The notes beneath the pieces are model-generated. The model saw only the letters and a program-made list of their open reading frames with translations. It did no database searches and was not told where the DNA came from. A program made the translations under genes and the position numbers. Positions 8,573-17,219 of a stretch of DNA of 64,000 bases are shown here, in pieces. Where the stretch lies: NCBI GenBank assembly GCA_035765195.1, contig DASTYC010000012.1:62001-126000 (forward strand), read 5' to 3'. This DNA is from CALAED01 sp035765195 (lineage in GTDB: Bacteria > Actinomycetota > Actinomycetes > Streptosporangiales > Streptosporangiaceae). Position 1 is the first letter of the stretch. Each line of letters begins with the position of its first letter.

Positions 8573-8986
8573 ATGCCCGAGGCCTGGCAGGAGGAGCTGC
8601 GGTCGCATGGCTACCGGGTCACTCCGCAGCGCCAGCTCGTGCTCGAGGCGGTGACGGCGCTCGAACACGGGACTCCGGAGGAGATCTGCGCCGAAGTGCG
8701 GCGCACCGCGCGTGGGGTCAACATCTCGACCATCTACCGCACCCTCGAGCTGCTCGAGGAGCTCGGCCTGGTCAAGCACGCCCACCTTAAACACGGTCCG
8801 CCGACCTATCACCTGGCCGCCGAGGCGGAGCACGTGCACCTCATGTGCCGCCGCTGCGGACGGGTCAACGACGTGCGCCCCGAGGTCGCCGACGGCCTCG
8901 TCGAGGTCCTCGGGCGCGACTACGGCTTCGCGACCGACGTGCACCACCTCACCGTGTACGGACTGTGCCGCGATTGCCATGCCTGA
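8573..8986 (+). CDS. nur: Fur-family metalloregulator, Nur-like
   Basis: The 137-residue protein has a winged helix (RVTPQRQLVLEAV, ISTIYRTLELLEELGLV) and a C-terminal dimer domain with CRRC and CRDC pairs. The stretch HAHLKHGPPTYHLA is nearly that of Streptomyces Nur, the nickel uptake repressor. The nickel-site His pair (69 and 71) and a His in DVHHLTVYG are present. Of the second-site histidines, 32, 87 and 89 are kept, but the residue matching Nur His86 is Ala85. Its location between nitrobindin and ygfZ matches the Streptomyces nur locus. Nickel specificity is inferred. Confidence 0.8.
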   Translation: MPEAWQEELRSHGYRVTPQRQLVLEAVTALEHGTPEEICAEVRRTARGVNISTIYRTLELLEELGLVKHAHLKHGPPTYHLAAEAEHVHLMCRRCGRVNDVRPEVADGLVEVLGRDYGFATDVHHLTVYGLCRDCHA

Positions 8987-9057
8987 CCTGAGGCCGAAGC
9001 GCGGCGGCGCGGTCCGGCCGGAGATTCGAAACGGGCGGGACGGGGCCGCCGGCCGCG

Positions 9058-9063
9058 TAGCCT
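9058..9063 (+). promoter_or_regulatory. -10 box TAGCCT of ygfZ
   Basis: TAGCCT ends 7 nt before the ATG at 9071, with no Shine-Dalgarno sequence between. This predicts a leaderless mRNA. Confidence 0.5.
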
Positions 9064-9070
9064 GGAACCC

Positions 9071-10048
9071 ATGGAGAGCCCGCTGCTGAAGGCGCCCGGA
9101 GCCGTGCCAGCCGATCCGCCCGATGCCGAGGTCGCCGCGCACTACGGCGAACCATTTCACGAGCAGCGGGCGCTGGCCGAGACCGGGGCGTTCGTCGACC
9201 GGAGCAACCGCGGCGTGGTCCGCGTCGCCGGCCCCGACCGGCTGCGCTGGCTGCACAGCATGCTGACCCAGCACGTCGAGCACCTGGGCCCGTTCGAGCC
9301 GACCGAGGCGCTGCTGCTCAGCCCGCAGGGCCGGGTCGAGCACCATCTCACGCTCATTGACGACGGCACCGCCGTGTGGGCGCACGTCGAGCCGGGCACC
9401 GCCCCGGCGTTGGTGGCTTTTCTCGAGTCCATGCGGTTCATGTTGCGCGTCGAGGTCGCCGACCTGACCGACTCCTACGCGGTGGTCACGACCAGCGGCC
9501 CGGCCGAGGGCGAGCTGGTGCTGCCCGACGTCGCGGGCAAGACGCTGATCGTCCCGCGCGGCGAGCTCGGCGGCCGCGACTGGGGGGTGCGCCCCGCCGG
9601 CCTGTGGGCGTACGAGGCGCTGCGCATCGCCGCCCATCGGCCGCGAGCCGGGCTCGACACCGACGACCGCGCGATCCCGCACGAGGTGGGGTGGCTCGAG
9701 GCCGCTGTGCACCTCGACAAGGGCTGCTACCGCGGCCAGGAGACGGTCGCCCGGGTGCACAACCTGGGCCGCCCGCCGCGCCGCCTGGTCTTTCTGCATC
9801 TGGACGGCAGCGTCGACCGGCTGCCCGCGCACGGCGACCCGGTCGAGCTCGACGGCCGTGCGGTCGGCTTCGTCGGATCGGCGGCCCGCCACTACGAGCT
9901 GGGCCCGATCGCGCTCGCGCTGGTCAAACGCAACGTCCCGGTCGAGGCCGAGCTGCTCGCCGGCGGAGTGGCGGCCGCCCAGGAGGTCGTGGTGTCGCCC
10001 GACACCGGAGCCAACGTCTCGATCGCGCTGCGCCGCCGTCCAGCCTGA
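9071..10048 (+). CDS. ygfZ: YgfZ/GcvT folate-binding protein
   Basis: The family signature KGCYRGQE is at residues 217-224 of 325. The N-terminal half (VDRSNRGVVRVAGPDRLRWLHSM) matches the folate-binding GcvT-like fold. YgfZ proteins help repair or assemble certain Fe-S enzymes using tetrahydrofolate, and the signature Cys is required. The gene follows the Nur-like regulator after an 84-nt gap, with its own -10 box. Confidence 0.92.
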   Translation: MESPLLKAPGAVPADPPDAEVAAHYGEPFHEQRALAETGAFVDRSNRGVVRVAGPDRLRWLHSMLTQHVEHLGPFEPTEALLLSPQGRVEHHLTLIDDGTAVWAHVEPGTAPALVAFLESMRFMLRVEVADLTDSYAVVTTSGPAEGELVLPDVAGKTLIVPRGELGGRDWGVRPAGLWAYEALRIAAHRPRAGLDTDDRAIPHEVGWLEAAVHLDKGCYRGQETVARVHNLGRPPRRLVFLHLDGSVDRLPAHGDPVELDGRAVGFVGSAARHYELGPIALALVKRNVPVEAELLAGGVAAAQEVVVSPDTGANVSIALRRRPA

Positions 10049-10134
10049 CCCGGCGGCCGGCGCGCCCGCGTCCGGGTGCCGCCGGTCATCCGATCGGCTT
10101 CGGCGCGAGGGCACCACTCACGAGGAAGGACGAT

Positions 10135-10590
10135 ATGCGGCGACGGCGGCGACGATGGCGCGAGCCGGTATACGTGTGGTGGGCGGTCTTCGCCCTGCTC
10201 GGCGTCGCCGCGATCTTGACGAAGTCGTGGCGGCTGGCCCTGCTCGGCGTGCTGCTGTGGTGCCTGTATGAGTTCTGCCTCGTCCCCACGGCGTGCGGGG
10301 TGCTGACCCGGCAGGGCTACACCTGTCTGGAGCCGGTACGGGGCCGGCTGTTCGCCTGCGGGGCCGAGCACCAGCAGATCAAGAACGACGCGCTGTGGCG
10401 GCTGGCCGGGCTGTCGAACCCGTTCCACAAGCCTCCGCCGCCGCCCGACCCCAACCGCACCACCGGCATGCTCGTCGTGTCGCCGCAGGTCCGCGGCCGG
10501 CTCAGCGGCGACGACCGGATCCTGCTCACCGTCGCCTCGCTGCTGACGTTGCTGACGGTCATCGGCATGCTCGCCGGCCTCCGGGCCTGA
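10135..10590 (+). CDS. Small membrane protein, unknown
   Basis: The 151-residue protein starts with an Arg-rich N-terminus (MRRRRRRWREP). Two adjacent membrane segments (VYVWWAVFALLGVAAIL and LALLGVLLWCLYEFC) come next, then a soluble loop with three cysteines and a Pro-rich patch. A last membrane segment (ILLTVASLLTLLTVIGML) closes it. The start ATG has GAGGAAGGA about 5 nt upstream. No family recognised. Confidence 0.7.
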   Translation: MRRRRRRWREPVYVWWAVFALLGVAAILTKSWRLALLGVLLWCLYEFCLVPTACGVLTRQGYTCLEPVRGRLFACGAEHQQIKNDALWRLAGLSNPFHKPPPPPDPNRTTGMLVVSPQVRGRLSGDDRILLTVASLLTLLTVIGMLAGLRA

Positions 10591-10602
10591 CCCCGAGCCC
10601 GA

Positions 10603-10620
10603 GCCCCGACCGTGCGGGGC
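10603..10620. terminator. Hairpin between convergent genes
   Basis: GCCCCG-ACCGTG-CGGGGC lies in the 55-nt gap between the membrane protein gene and dtd, which converge. It has no T-run. Confidence 0.4.
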
Positions 10621-10645
10621 CCGTGCGGGTCGTGCGCCCGCGCCC

Positions 10646-11071
10646 TCACACGTCGATGACCAAGGTGATCGGGCCGTCGTTGACGAGCGCGACCTCCATC
10701 TTGGCGCCGAACTCGCCGGTCTCGACCCTGGCGCCGAGCCCGCGCAACGCGGCAGCGACGGCCTCGACCAGGGGTTCGGCGACCGCGCCCGGCGCGGCGT
10801 CGATCCAGGACGGGCGGCGGCCCTTGCGCGTGTCGCCGTACAGCGTGAACTGGCTGATGATCAGCAGCGGCGCGCCCAGGTCGGAGCAGGACCGCTCGCC
10901 CTCGAGGATCCGCAGCCCCCACAGCTTGCCCGCCAGCCGTTCGGCCTTGGCCGGGGTGTCGTCGTGGGTGACCCCGACCAAGGCGAGCAGCCCCGGCTCG
11001 GCGATGGAGCCGACCACCCGGTCGGCGACGGTCACGCTGGCGCGGCTCACGCGCTGAACAACGGCTCGCAC
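10646..11071 (-). CDS. dtd: D-aminoacyl-tRNA deacylase
   Basis: Dtd removes D-amino acids (and glycine from tRNA-Ala) from mischarged tRNA. The 141-residue length is standard from the GTG at 11071 (MRAVVQRVSRASV). The active-site motifs SQFTLYGD and NDGPITL are intact. A longer upstream frame exists but adds nothing conserved. It diverges from the BKACE gene with 45 nt between starts. Confidence 0.95.
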   Translation of the reverse strand: MRAVVQRVSRASVTVADRVVGSIAEPGLLALVGVTHDDTPAKAERLAGKLWGLRILEGERSCSDLGAPLLIISQFTLYGDTRKGRRPSWIDAAPGAVAEPLVEAVAAALRGLGARVETGEFGAKMEVALVNDGPITLVIDV

Positions 11072-11116
11072 AGTCCCGCATTCTGCCCTCCGCCGCCGGG
11101 CTGAGATCATGCGGCT

Positions 11117-11950
11117 ATGGCAGCAACGCTCATCACGGTGGCGCCCACCGGGGCCGAATCGGACAAGGGTGATGTTCCCGCCCTGCCCGTCACGCTGGAC
11201 GAGCTGGTCCAGACGGCCCGGGAGTGCGAGGCCGCCGGCGCCGCGGTCATCCACATCCACATCAGGGACGACGAGACGCGGCCCACGCTCGACCTCGGGC
11301 GGCTGCGCGACACGGTCCAGGCGGTCCGCGCGGCCACCGACCTGATCGTGCAACTGTCCACGGGCGGTGCGGTCACCGACCCCTACGAGGACCGGCTCCG
11401 AGTGCTCGACGCGGGCCCCGACGCCTGCTCGCTCACCTGCGGCACCGTGAACTTCGGCGCCGATGTGTTCATGAACCCGTGGCCGTTCATGGTGGAGCTG
11501 TACGAGCGCACCCAGGAGCTGGCCATCGTGCCGGAGTTCGAGCTGTTCGACCTCGGCCACGTCGCGGCGCTGCATCGGCTGCTCGACAAGCACGGCCTCC
11601 CGTACGGCGGGCACGTGCACTGCGACCTGGTGATGGGCGTGCCCGGCGGAATGCCGGGCGACGCGCGCACGCTGGTGGCCGCCGTCGATGCGTTGCCCGA
11701 GGGGGCCACCTGGTCGGCCACCGGGGTCGGCCGGACCACCCTGCCGGTGATGTACGCCGCGCTGGCCGCCGGCGGGCACCTGCGCGTGGGCATGGAAGAT
11801 ACGTTGACGTACGCGAAGGGTCGGCCGGTGACGGGCAACGCGGAACTCGTGGAGCGGGCCGCCGCCCTGGCCCGGATCGCCCAGCGCGAGCCGATGTCGC
11901 CCAAGGAGGCTCGCGCCTTCCTGGGCGTCAAGCCGCACGGCTCCCCGTAG
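11117..11950 (+). CDS. BKACE-family (DUF849) beta-keto acid cleavage enzyme
   Basis: Members cleave a beta-keto acid with acetyl-CoA to give an acetoacetyl product and a new CoA ester, using a zinc ion in a TIM barrel. The 277-residue protein shows VIHIHIRDDETR and GGHVHCDLVMGVPGGMPGD, which provide the metal histidines, and a C-terminal VGMEDTLTYAKGRP. The exact substrate cannot be read from sequence; the best-known relative makes 3-keto-5-aminohexanoate in lysine fermentation. Confidence 0.85.
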   Translation: MAATLITVAPTGAESDKGDVPALPVTLDELVQTARECEAAGAAVIHIHIRDDETRPTLDLGRLRDTVQAVRAATDLIVQLSTGGAVTDPYEDRLRVLDAGPDACSLTCGTVNFGADVFMNPWPFMVELYERTQELAIVPEFELFDLGHVAALHRLLDKHGLPYGGHVHCDLVMGVPGGMPGDARTLVAAVDALPEGATWSATGVGRTTLPVMYAALAAGGHLRVGMEDTLTYAKGRPVTGNAELVERAAALARIAQREPMSPKEARAFLGVKPHGSP

Positions 11951-11973
11951 CCGAGGCCGTGGCGGCGGTGTGA

Positions 11974-13773
11974 TCAGGACAGGCTGCGGAACTGGCGTGC
12001 CTGGGAGATGGCGCCAGAGGTGGCGAGCGTGAAGATCCGCATCGACTCGGCGAACTTCGACAGGTCCCATTCGGCCGGGCCCTCGTACCAGTAGAGGTTG
12101 TCGGCGCCCTTCTCGCGCACGCCGGCGTCTTCGACCGTCTTGGCCCAGCGCTGTACGGCGTCGAAGACCACCGCATACGGCAGATAACGGGAGAAGACCG
12201 TCAACCGCTGATTTTCCGGGACGTCCTCGGCCTCGCCCCGGTACAGGTACGCGCGGAAGCCGATCGTGTGCGCGAGCACCGTGGCGCCGCGGGCGGTCTT
12301 GGCCGGCATGTGCTGGCCGCCCAGCGTGAGCGCCGCGCCGGCGATGATGACGGCGAGCCCGATGAGCGCCAGCTCGGTGAAGAGCGCGAGCAGCACCGTG
12401 CCGGCCACCCCCACCGCGGTCACGATCATGCCCACCGTGGTCCACCGGGTGCGCTCGGCGTCGGGCCGGCGCCCGAACCAGCCCTCCTTGACGACGTCCT
12501 CGTACAGCGCGCTGCGCACCCGGGCGAGCTGCTCGGTGAACGTGCCGCCCAGCTGCGACAGCCGGATCTCCTCGCGCCCGTCGAACAGCGCGGCGTACAG
12601 CATCCGCTCGTACAACAGCAGCTCGTCGGCCTCGTCCACCGGCCGGTCCAGCTTGCGCAGCTTCCAGTCCAGCCGACCGTACGTCTCGCGCGGCAGTTCC
12701 TCGATGAGCAGGTAGCCGCGCACCGCGAGGTCGACGATCGTCGCGGTCACGTCGATCACGTCGGCCTGCTCGTCCACGAGCGTGCCCACCTGGCCGGGCC
12801 GCACGCCGTCCGGCGGCTCGAAATGCACGCCGTCGGCGGCCACCGGCGCGTGATCGCCCTCGGCGGCCTTCTGCCCGACGATCCGCGAGTCCCGGCCGCG
12901 CAGCTGGTACAGCAGTCCGAGCCCGCCCAGGAGCAGCACGAGCAGCGCCACCAGGGCCCCGCCGGTGATGCCGTTGACGGTGAACGCGGTCGCCAGCGTG
13001 TGCCGTCGCTCATAGAGCGGCGCGGCCTTGGTCGTGTTGGGCGGGTAGCCCACCGCGACCGTGAGGTACTCCCGCGGGAAGAGGTTCTGCTGGACGAACT
13101 GGCCCTGCGTGTGCGTGTGGTTGGTGAAGAACTGGGTGCAGCCGATCGAGCTGGTCAGCTCGCCGGCGAAGCAGTTGAGGTTGTTGATCACGGCGGCGGC
13201 GTCGACCGTCACCCGGGCCTCGGCGACCGGTACCTTCCAGCCGCCCACCGCGGTCCAGCGCAGCTCCTGCCCCGACCCGGTGTCGGAGACCGCGCCGCGG
13301 ATGTCGTACTCCAGCACCGTGGTGCGGGTGCCGGTGACCTGGGGGCCCGACACGCGCACGGTCATGGTGTCGCCGCTGGTGGCGGTGGCGACCGTCGCCG
13401 GGCCGCCGCCCGCGCCGGCGGTCGCCTTGATGTTCTCGACCTTGAAGACCCGGTCCCGGCGGTCGCTGTCGCGCGTCTTGACCACGAACGTCCGCTCGAT
13501 AGACGTGCCGCCGCCCGTGAAGTCGTACGTCACGGTCTCCTTGGCGTGCACTACCCCGTCGGGCCGTACGGTCAGCGCGACATCGTCCCTGACGACACGG
13601 TTCGTGAGCCCGTCGCCGACCCGACCCGTGATGTCTCGCTGCGGCGCGGTGGCGGCTGCGGCGCTCGTGGCGGCCCATGGCGCGGCGAGACCCGCGAGGC
13701 AGGAGACGCCCGCGAGGCACGCGACGCCCAGGAGGCGCGCTGACACAGGCGTCAGCCGCAATCGACCCAGCAT
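11974..13773 (-). CDS. DUF2207 membrane protein
   Basis: The 599-residue protein has a signal peptide with an Ala-rich cleavage region, then an extracytoplasmic beta domain (VALTVRPDGVVHAKETVTYDF) typical of DUF2207. A membrane segment near residues 325-345 is followed by a cytosolic domain and then a pair of membrane helices. I chose ATG 13773 because the signal peptide begins there and TACGCT lies 8 nt upstream. The function is unknown; related proteins sit in the envelope of many actinobacteria. Confidence 0.8.
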   Translation of the reverse strand: MLGRLRLTPVSARLLGVACLAGVSCLAGLAAPWAATSAAAATAPQRDITGRVGDGLTNRVVRDDVALTVRPDGVVHAKETVTYDFTGGGTSIERTFVVKTRDSDRRDRVFKVENIKATAGAGGGPATVATATSGDTMTVRVSGPQVTGTRTTVLEYDIRGAVSDTGSGQELRWTAVGGWKVPVAEARVTVDAAAVINNLNCFAGELTSSIGCTQFFTNHTHTQGQFVQQNLFPREYLTVAVGYPPNTTKAAPLYERRHTLATAFTVNGITGGALVALLVLLLGGLGLLYQLRGRDSRIVGQKAAEGDHAPVAADGVHFEPPDGVRPGQVGTLVDEQADVIDVTATIVDLAVRGYLLIEELPRETYGRLDWKLRKLDRPVDEADELLLYERMLYAALFDGREEIRLSQLGGTFTEQLARVRSALYEDVVKEGWFGRRPDAERTRWTTVGMIVTAVGVAGTVLLALFTELALIGLAVIIAGAALTLGGQHMPAKTARGATVLAHTIGFRAYLYRGEAEDVPENQRLTVFSRYLPYAVVFDAVQRWAKTVEDAGVREKGADNLYWYEGPAEWDLSKFAESMRIFTLATSGAISQARQFRSLS

Positions 13774-13787
13774 GGGCGCAAAGCGTA

Positions 13788-13865
13788 CCCGCAGGGGGCT
13801 CCGCCCCCCGCGAACCCCCCGAAATTGCTCTGAACCCGCAGGGGGCTCCGCCCCCCGCGAACCCC
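13788..13865. repeat. Two copies of a 31-bp GC palindrome
   Basis: CCCGCAGGGGGCTCCGCCCC and the rest of a 31-bp unit occur at 13788-13818 and 13835-13865, a spacing of 47 bp. Each unit folds as GGGGGC-TCC-GCCCCC. They lie between divergent genes, so they are not simple 3' terminators. Confidence 0.8.
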
Positions 13866-13936
13866 GAGACGCCCACCCCCGCGGGTCGTGCGCAACGCAC
13901 AGACTCGTATCCCTGCTTATGCCATGATTTCGGACC

Positions 13937-14902
13937 ATGGTCGGCCCGAACCCATCGGTGCCGCCTCGGGGGTATGTGCCTCAGGGCGGTCGGCCCGGAC
14001 CCGCGAACCCGTACGCGCTGCCGGTCCGGTACTCGCCGCCGCGTCGCTCGGCGGGCAGCGGCGTCGTCGGGGCGCTGGGCGCGGTGGCGGCCGTCATGGT
14101 CATCGGAGTGGTGGCGCTGTCCGCGTTCGCCGGCGACGGCGGCGACGACGGGACTGCCTCCGGCGGCGTGGCGCGCCGGGCCGGCCGGGCGACGGCGACC
14201 GGCAACCCCCTTTACAAGACGGGCGAGCTCAGGCCCGTTCCCTGCCGGCTGCCGCGCATCGTCCCCGGCAGCGGCGCGTCCATGAAGGGCTTCATGGACA
14301 CGCTGACCGGATGTCTCGACACGGTCTGGCGGCAGCAGTTCAGCGCGGCCGACATCGCCTTCGGCCGGCCCAACCGGGTCTTTTGGGCGCAACCTGGGCG
14401 CAGCCCGTGCGGCTCGTACCCGCAGCCGGGCGCGGCGGCGTTCTACTGCGCGGTGAACAACACGATGTACGTCGGGCTGCGGAACATCATCGAGACGGCG
14501 GGCAACGAGCCCGTCTCCCATTACGCGGTGTACGCCCGGGTCATCGCGCACGAGTACGGCCATCACGTTCAACACGAGGCCGGGATCCTCGCCTACGGCC
14601 ACCAGCTGATGAACCGGCAGAACCCGCTGGCGACCGCGGAGGCCAGCCGGCGCATCGAGCTGCAGGCGCAGTGCCTCGCCGGCGCCTTCCTGGGCGCGGA
14701 ACGGGCCACGCTGCCGATGACGGACGAGCAGTACCACGCGATGGTCGCCGACGTGTTCGGCCGCGGCGACGACCACCAGCCGCCCGAACGTCGTGATCAC
14801 GGCTCCGCCCGGCACTACGCCGGGTGGGTGATCATCGGCTTCACCAAACGGGTGCTGTCGGCGTGCAACACCTGGACGGCCGCGGCGTCCGAGGTGTCGT
14901 GA
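13937..14902 (+). CDS. Neutral zinc metallopeptidase (YpfJ-like), copy 1
   Basis: The 321-residue protein has a cytosolic Pro/Tyr-rich N-terminus and a membrane anchor (VVGALGAVAAVMVIGVVALSAFA). An outer domain carries HEYGHH at residues 205-210. The downstream RRIELQAQCLAG supplies the third metal-ligand region, as in the Zn_peptidase (PF04228) family. Substrates are unknown. It is a paralogue of the next gene: both share PGRSPCG, PGAAAFYC and RDHGS-RHYAGW. Confidence 0.88.
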   Translation: MVGPNPSVPPRGYVPQGGRPGPANPYALPVRYSPPRRSAGSGVVGALGAVAAVMVIGVVALSAFAGDGGDDGTASGGVARRAGRATATGNPLYKTGELRPVPCRLPRIVPGSGASMKGFMDTLTGCLDTVWRQQFSAADIAFGRPNRVFWAQPGRSPCGSYPQPGAAAFYCAVNNTMYVGLRNIIETAGNEPVSHYAVYARVIAHEYGHHVQHEAGILAYGHQLMNRQNPLATAEASRRIELQAQCLAGAFLGAERATLPMTDEQYHAMVADVFGRGDDHQPPERRDHGSARHYAGWVIIGFTKRVLSACNTWTAAASEVS

Positions 14903-14944
14903 GCGAGACCACGGACAACAGAACGGACAACAGAACGGAAGGGT

Positions 14945-16147
14945 GTGGCGGTGGCAGGGCCAGGGTCATGGGGTCCGTCGAGACCTCCGATGGGACAGCC
15001 TCCGGGACGGCCGGTCGGGCCGCCACCGGCTCCACCTCCGGTTCCAGGGCACTACCCGCCGGCTCCGCCGCCGGGCGGGTACCCCGTGGGCCCGCCGCCG
15101 GGACCGGGACAACCCGGCGGCGCCGGCCCGGGCTGGCGGCCGATGCCGCCCGCGTACCAGTACCACTACTCGCCGGTGCGGCGGCGCCCCGGCGGCGCCG
15201 GTGCCGGGGTGGTGGTCGCGCTCGGCTTCGTCGCGTTCATCTTCGTCTGCGGGATCGTGCTCACGAAGATGCTCTCGACCGGCTCGACGACGTCGTCCCC
15301 CGGCTCGCCCGGCTCGTCGGTCGCCGCGTCCCGTTCGGCGGAGCCTGGGACCGGACCGAACCAGGGCGCACCCGGCGGCGCCGGTTCGTCCGGGACGAAC
15401 TCGACGGGCGGTGGCTCTTCCGGGACGGTGCCGGCGGCCGCGGCCGCCCGGCTCTACCGCGTCGGCGCTCTGACCGGGTACGGCTGCAGGGGCCGGGCGA
15501 TCGCGCAGGGGGTGCCGTCGTCGTTCGCCGCCTTCCTGAACACCACGACGGACTGCCTCGATCGTTCCTGGACCACGGCGTTCCGTCAGGCCGGCGTCCC
15601 CTTCGACCGGCCCCTTCGGGTCTTTTGGACCAGGCCGGGGCGCAGCCCGTGCGGCGACTACCCGGCCCCGGGCGCTGCGGCGTTCTACTGCCCGCTCAAC
15701 AACGGCATGTACATCGGCGTGACGCACGCCCAGCAGGCGGCCGCCGGCCTGCCGGTCCGCTTCAACGTCGCCTACGCCCGTGAGGTGGCGCACGAGTACG
15801 GCCATCACGTCCAGAACGAGGCCGGCATCCTCGACTTCAGCCATGAGGCGCGGACGCAGGCGGCCACCCTGGAGGAGCGCAACGCCATCACCAGGCGCAG
15901 CGAGCTGCAGGCGCAGTGCCTGGCCGGCACGTTCATGGCCGCGGTGCGGCCGTCCTTCCCCGTGACCTCCGCGCAGTGGCAGGTGGCGCTGCGCGACTCC
16001 TATGGCCGCGGCGACGATCCGACTGAGCCGGCGAACCGCGACCACGGGTCCAGACGCCACTACGCGGGCTGGCTCAACGTCGCCTTCCTCCGCGGCTCGA
16101 CGCGCGTGTGCGACACCTGGTCGGTATCCTCGTCCGCCGTCTCCTAG
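14945..16147 (+). CDS. Neutral zinc metallopeptidase (YpfJ-like), copy 2
   Basis: This tandem paralogue of the preceding gene has 400 residues because its Pro/Gly-rich cytosolic N-terminus and Ser/Gly-rich linker are longer. The membrane anchor is AGVVVALGFVAFIFVCGIVL and the active site HEYGHH is at residues 283-288. GTG at 14945 lies 1 nt after GGAAGGG; the GTG at 14951 would have better spacing and would shorten the protein by two residues. A 12-bp tandem repeat (ACGGACAACAGA twice, 14911-14934) fills the gap to copy 1. Confidence 0.87.
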   Translation: MAVAGPGSWGPSRPPMGQPPGRPVGPPPAPPPVPGHYPPAPPPGGYPVGPPPGPGQPGGAGPGWRPMPPAYQYHYSPVRRRPGGAGAGVVVALGFVAFIFVCGIVLTKMLSTGSTTSSPGSPGSSVAASRSAEPGTGPNQGAPGGAGSSGTNSTGGGSSGTVPAAAAARLYRVGALTGYGCRGRAIAQGVPSSFAAFLNTTTDCLDRSWTTAFRQAGVPFDRPLRVFWTRPGRSPCGDYPAPGAAAFYCPLNNGMYIGVTHAQQAAAGLPVRFNVAYAREVAHEYGHHVQNEAGILDFSHEARTQAATLEERNAITRRSELQAQCLAGTFMAAVRPSFPVTSAQWQVALRDSYGRGDDPTEPANRDHGSRRHYAGWLNVAFLRGSTRVCDTWSVSSSAVS

Positions 16148-16183
16148 CTGTGACAGGACTCACCAAAGACTGCTTGCTACGGC

Positions 16184-16213
16184 GCTTGCTACAGCAAGCA
16201 CTTTGCGTACAGT
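16184..16213 (+). promoter_or_regulatory. Palindromic operator over a promoter
   Basis: GCTTGCT-AC-AGCAAGC (16184-16199) is a perfect palindrome covering the -35 TTGCTA. The -10 TACAGT (16208-16213) lies 6 nt before the ATG at 16220. A further half-site GCTTGCT is at 16172-16178. The XRE protein encoded next is the obvious candidate to bind it. Confidence 0.6.
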
Positions 16214-16219
16214 GGAGGT

Positions 16220-16648
16220 ATGGCAGGTTCGAAGGTCGGTTCCATCGGAGAGTACATCCGGGAGCAACGGCAACGGGCGAAGATCTCGCTGCGTCAGCTC
16301 GCTGACGCGGCCGGGGTCTCCAACCCCTACCTCAGCCAGATCGAACGCGGTCTGCGCAAGCCGAGCGCCGAAATTCTCCAGCAGATCGCCAAGGGCCTGC
16401 GGATCTCCGCGGAGGCGCTGTACGTCCAGGCCGGCATCCTCGAGGATCGCAAGGCCGATACGGACCTCCAGGCGGCGATTCGGGCCGACCTCATGCTGTC
16501 GGAACGGCAAAAGCAGGTGTTGCTCGACATCTACGAGTCGTTCCGCAAGGAGAACGAAGCCGGCGCACGCCCCACCGCCGCCCACCCGTCCGGTAAGGCG
16601 GCGAAGGGACAGGAGCCCGGCGACGAAAGGAAGGAAGCAGTCGAATGA
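16220..16648 (+). CDS. XRE-family transcriptional regulator
   Basis: The 142-residue protein has a clear helix-turn-helix near residues 21-50 (ISLRQLADAAGVSNPYLSQI). A second helical part and a flexible polar tail follow. It is the counterpart of Rv0474, which precedes hbhA in Mycobacterium. The following HbhA-like gene starts within its stop codon (ATGA overlap), so both are one operon. GGAGGT directly touches the ATG, so initiation is probably leaderless rather than SD-driven. Confidence 0.85.
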   Translation: MAGSKVGSIGEYIREQRQRAKISLRQLADAAGVSNPYLSQIERGLRKPSAEILQQIAKGLRISAEALYVQAGILEDRKADTDLQAAIRADLMLSERQKQVLLDIYESFRKENEAGARPTAAHPSGKAAKGQEPGDERKEAVE

Positions 16649-17010
16649 CACTTGCCAGCAAGCTGCGCGACAACAAGGCGTTCTACGCCGCCGCGGGCGC
16701 CAGCGACCTCGCCGCCGAGAAGCTGCGTGAGGTCCCGGACCGCGTCAACAAGCTGCAGCACAACGTCAAGGACCTGCAGGAGAAGGTCGACGCCAAGGAC
16801 ATCCCCGGCGCGGCCGTCGCCTACATGACCCACATCGGCACCCGGGCCGTCGAGATCTTCGACGATCTCGCCGAGCGCGGCAAGCAGGTCGTGAACCGCG
16901 TCGCGACCGAGGCGCAGACGCAGATCGAGGAGGCCAAGCCGACGCCGACCCCGACGCGGCGGGCTCCGGCGCGCAAGCCGCCGGCCACCGCGGCGGTCAA
17001 GAAGGACTGA
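16645..17010 (+). CDS. HbhA-like heparin-binding haemagglutinin homologue
   Basis: The 121-residue protein is almost entirely helical (LRDNKAFYAAAGASDLAAEKL, later VNKLQHNVKDLQEKV). It ends in a Lys/Pro/Ala-rich tail (TPTPTRRAPARKPPATAAVKKD), like the heparin-binding tail of mycobacterial HbhA but shorter. In mycobacteria the protein is surface-exposed; in saprophytes it may act on membranes or lipid bodies. No signal peptide is present. Confidence 0.82.
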   Translation: MTLASKLRDNKAFYAAAGASDLAAEKLREVPDRVNKLQHNVKDLQEKVDAKDIPGAAVAYMTHIGTRAVEIFDDLAERGKQVVNRVATEAQTQIEEAKPTPTPTRRAPARKPPATAAVKKD

Positions 17011-17042
17011 GCGTGGATGGCGACTCTCACGCTTGGGCGCCA

Positions 17043-17079
17043 GGCGGGCCCGGCCGGTCGACGACCGGTCGGGCCCGCC
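17043..17079 (+). terminator. Long hairpin after the HbhA-like gene
   Basis: Eighteen-base arms (GGCGGGCCCGGCCGGTCG and its complement with one G-U) form a near-continuous stem. It lacks a T-run, but its location 33 nt after the stop suggests a terminator or 3' stabiliser. Confidence 0.5.
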
Positions 17080-17219
17080 GCCGTATGGCGGGGTGCCGGG
17101 TCGTCGTTGTCCTCGTTCGCGCCGGGCGCGCGCCCGCGTTCACCACATAGGCTGGGCCCGGAAGATCCTGCGGCGCCGGGGCCCGGCACCGCCCGATCGG
17201 GCAGGAGTGATGATCACCG

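Noticed and set aside
13010..14815. 601-codon minus-strand frame spanning the two divergent genes
   Set aside because: It crosses a divergent promoter region and both known proteins are in other frames.
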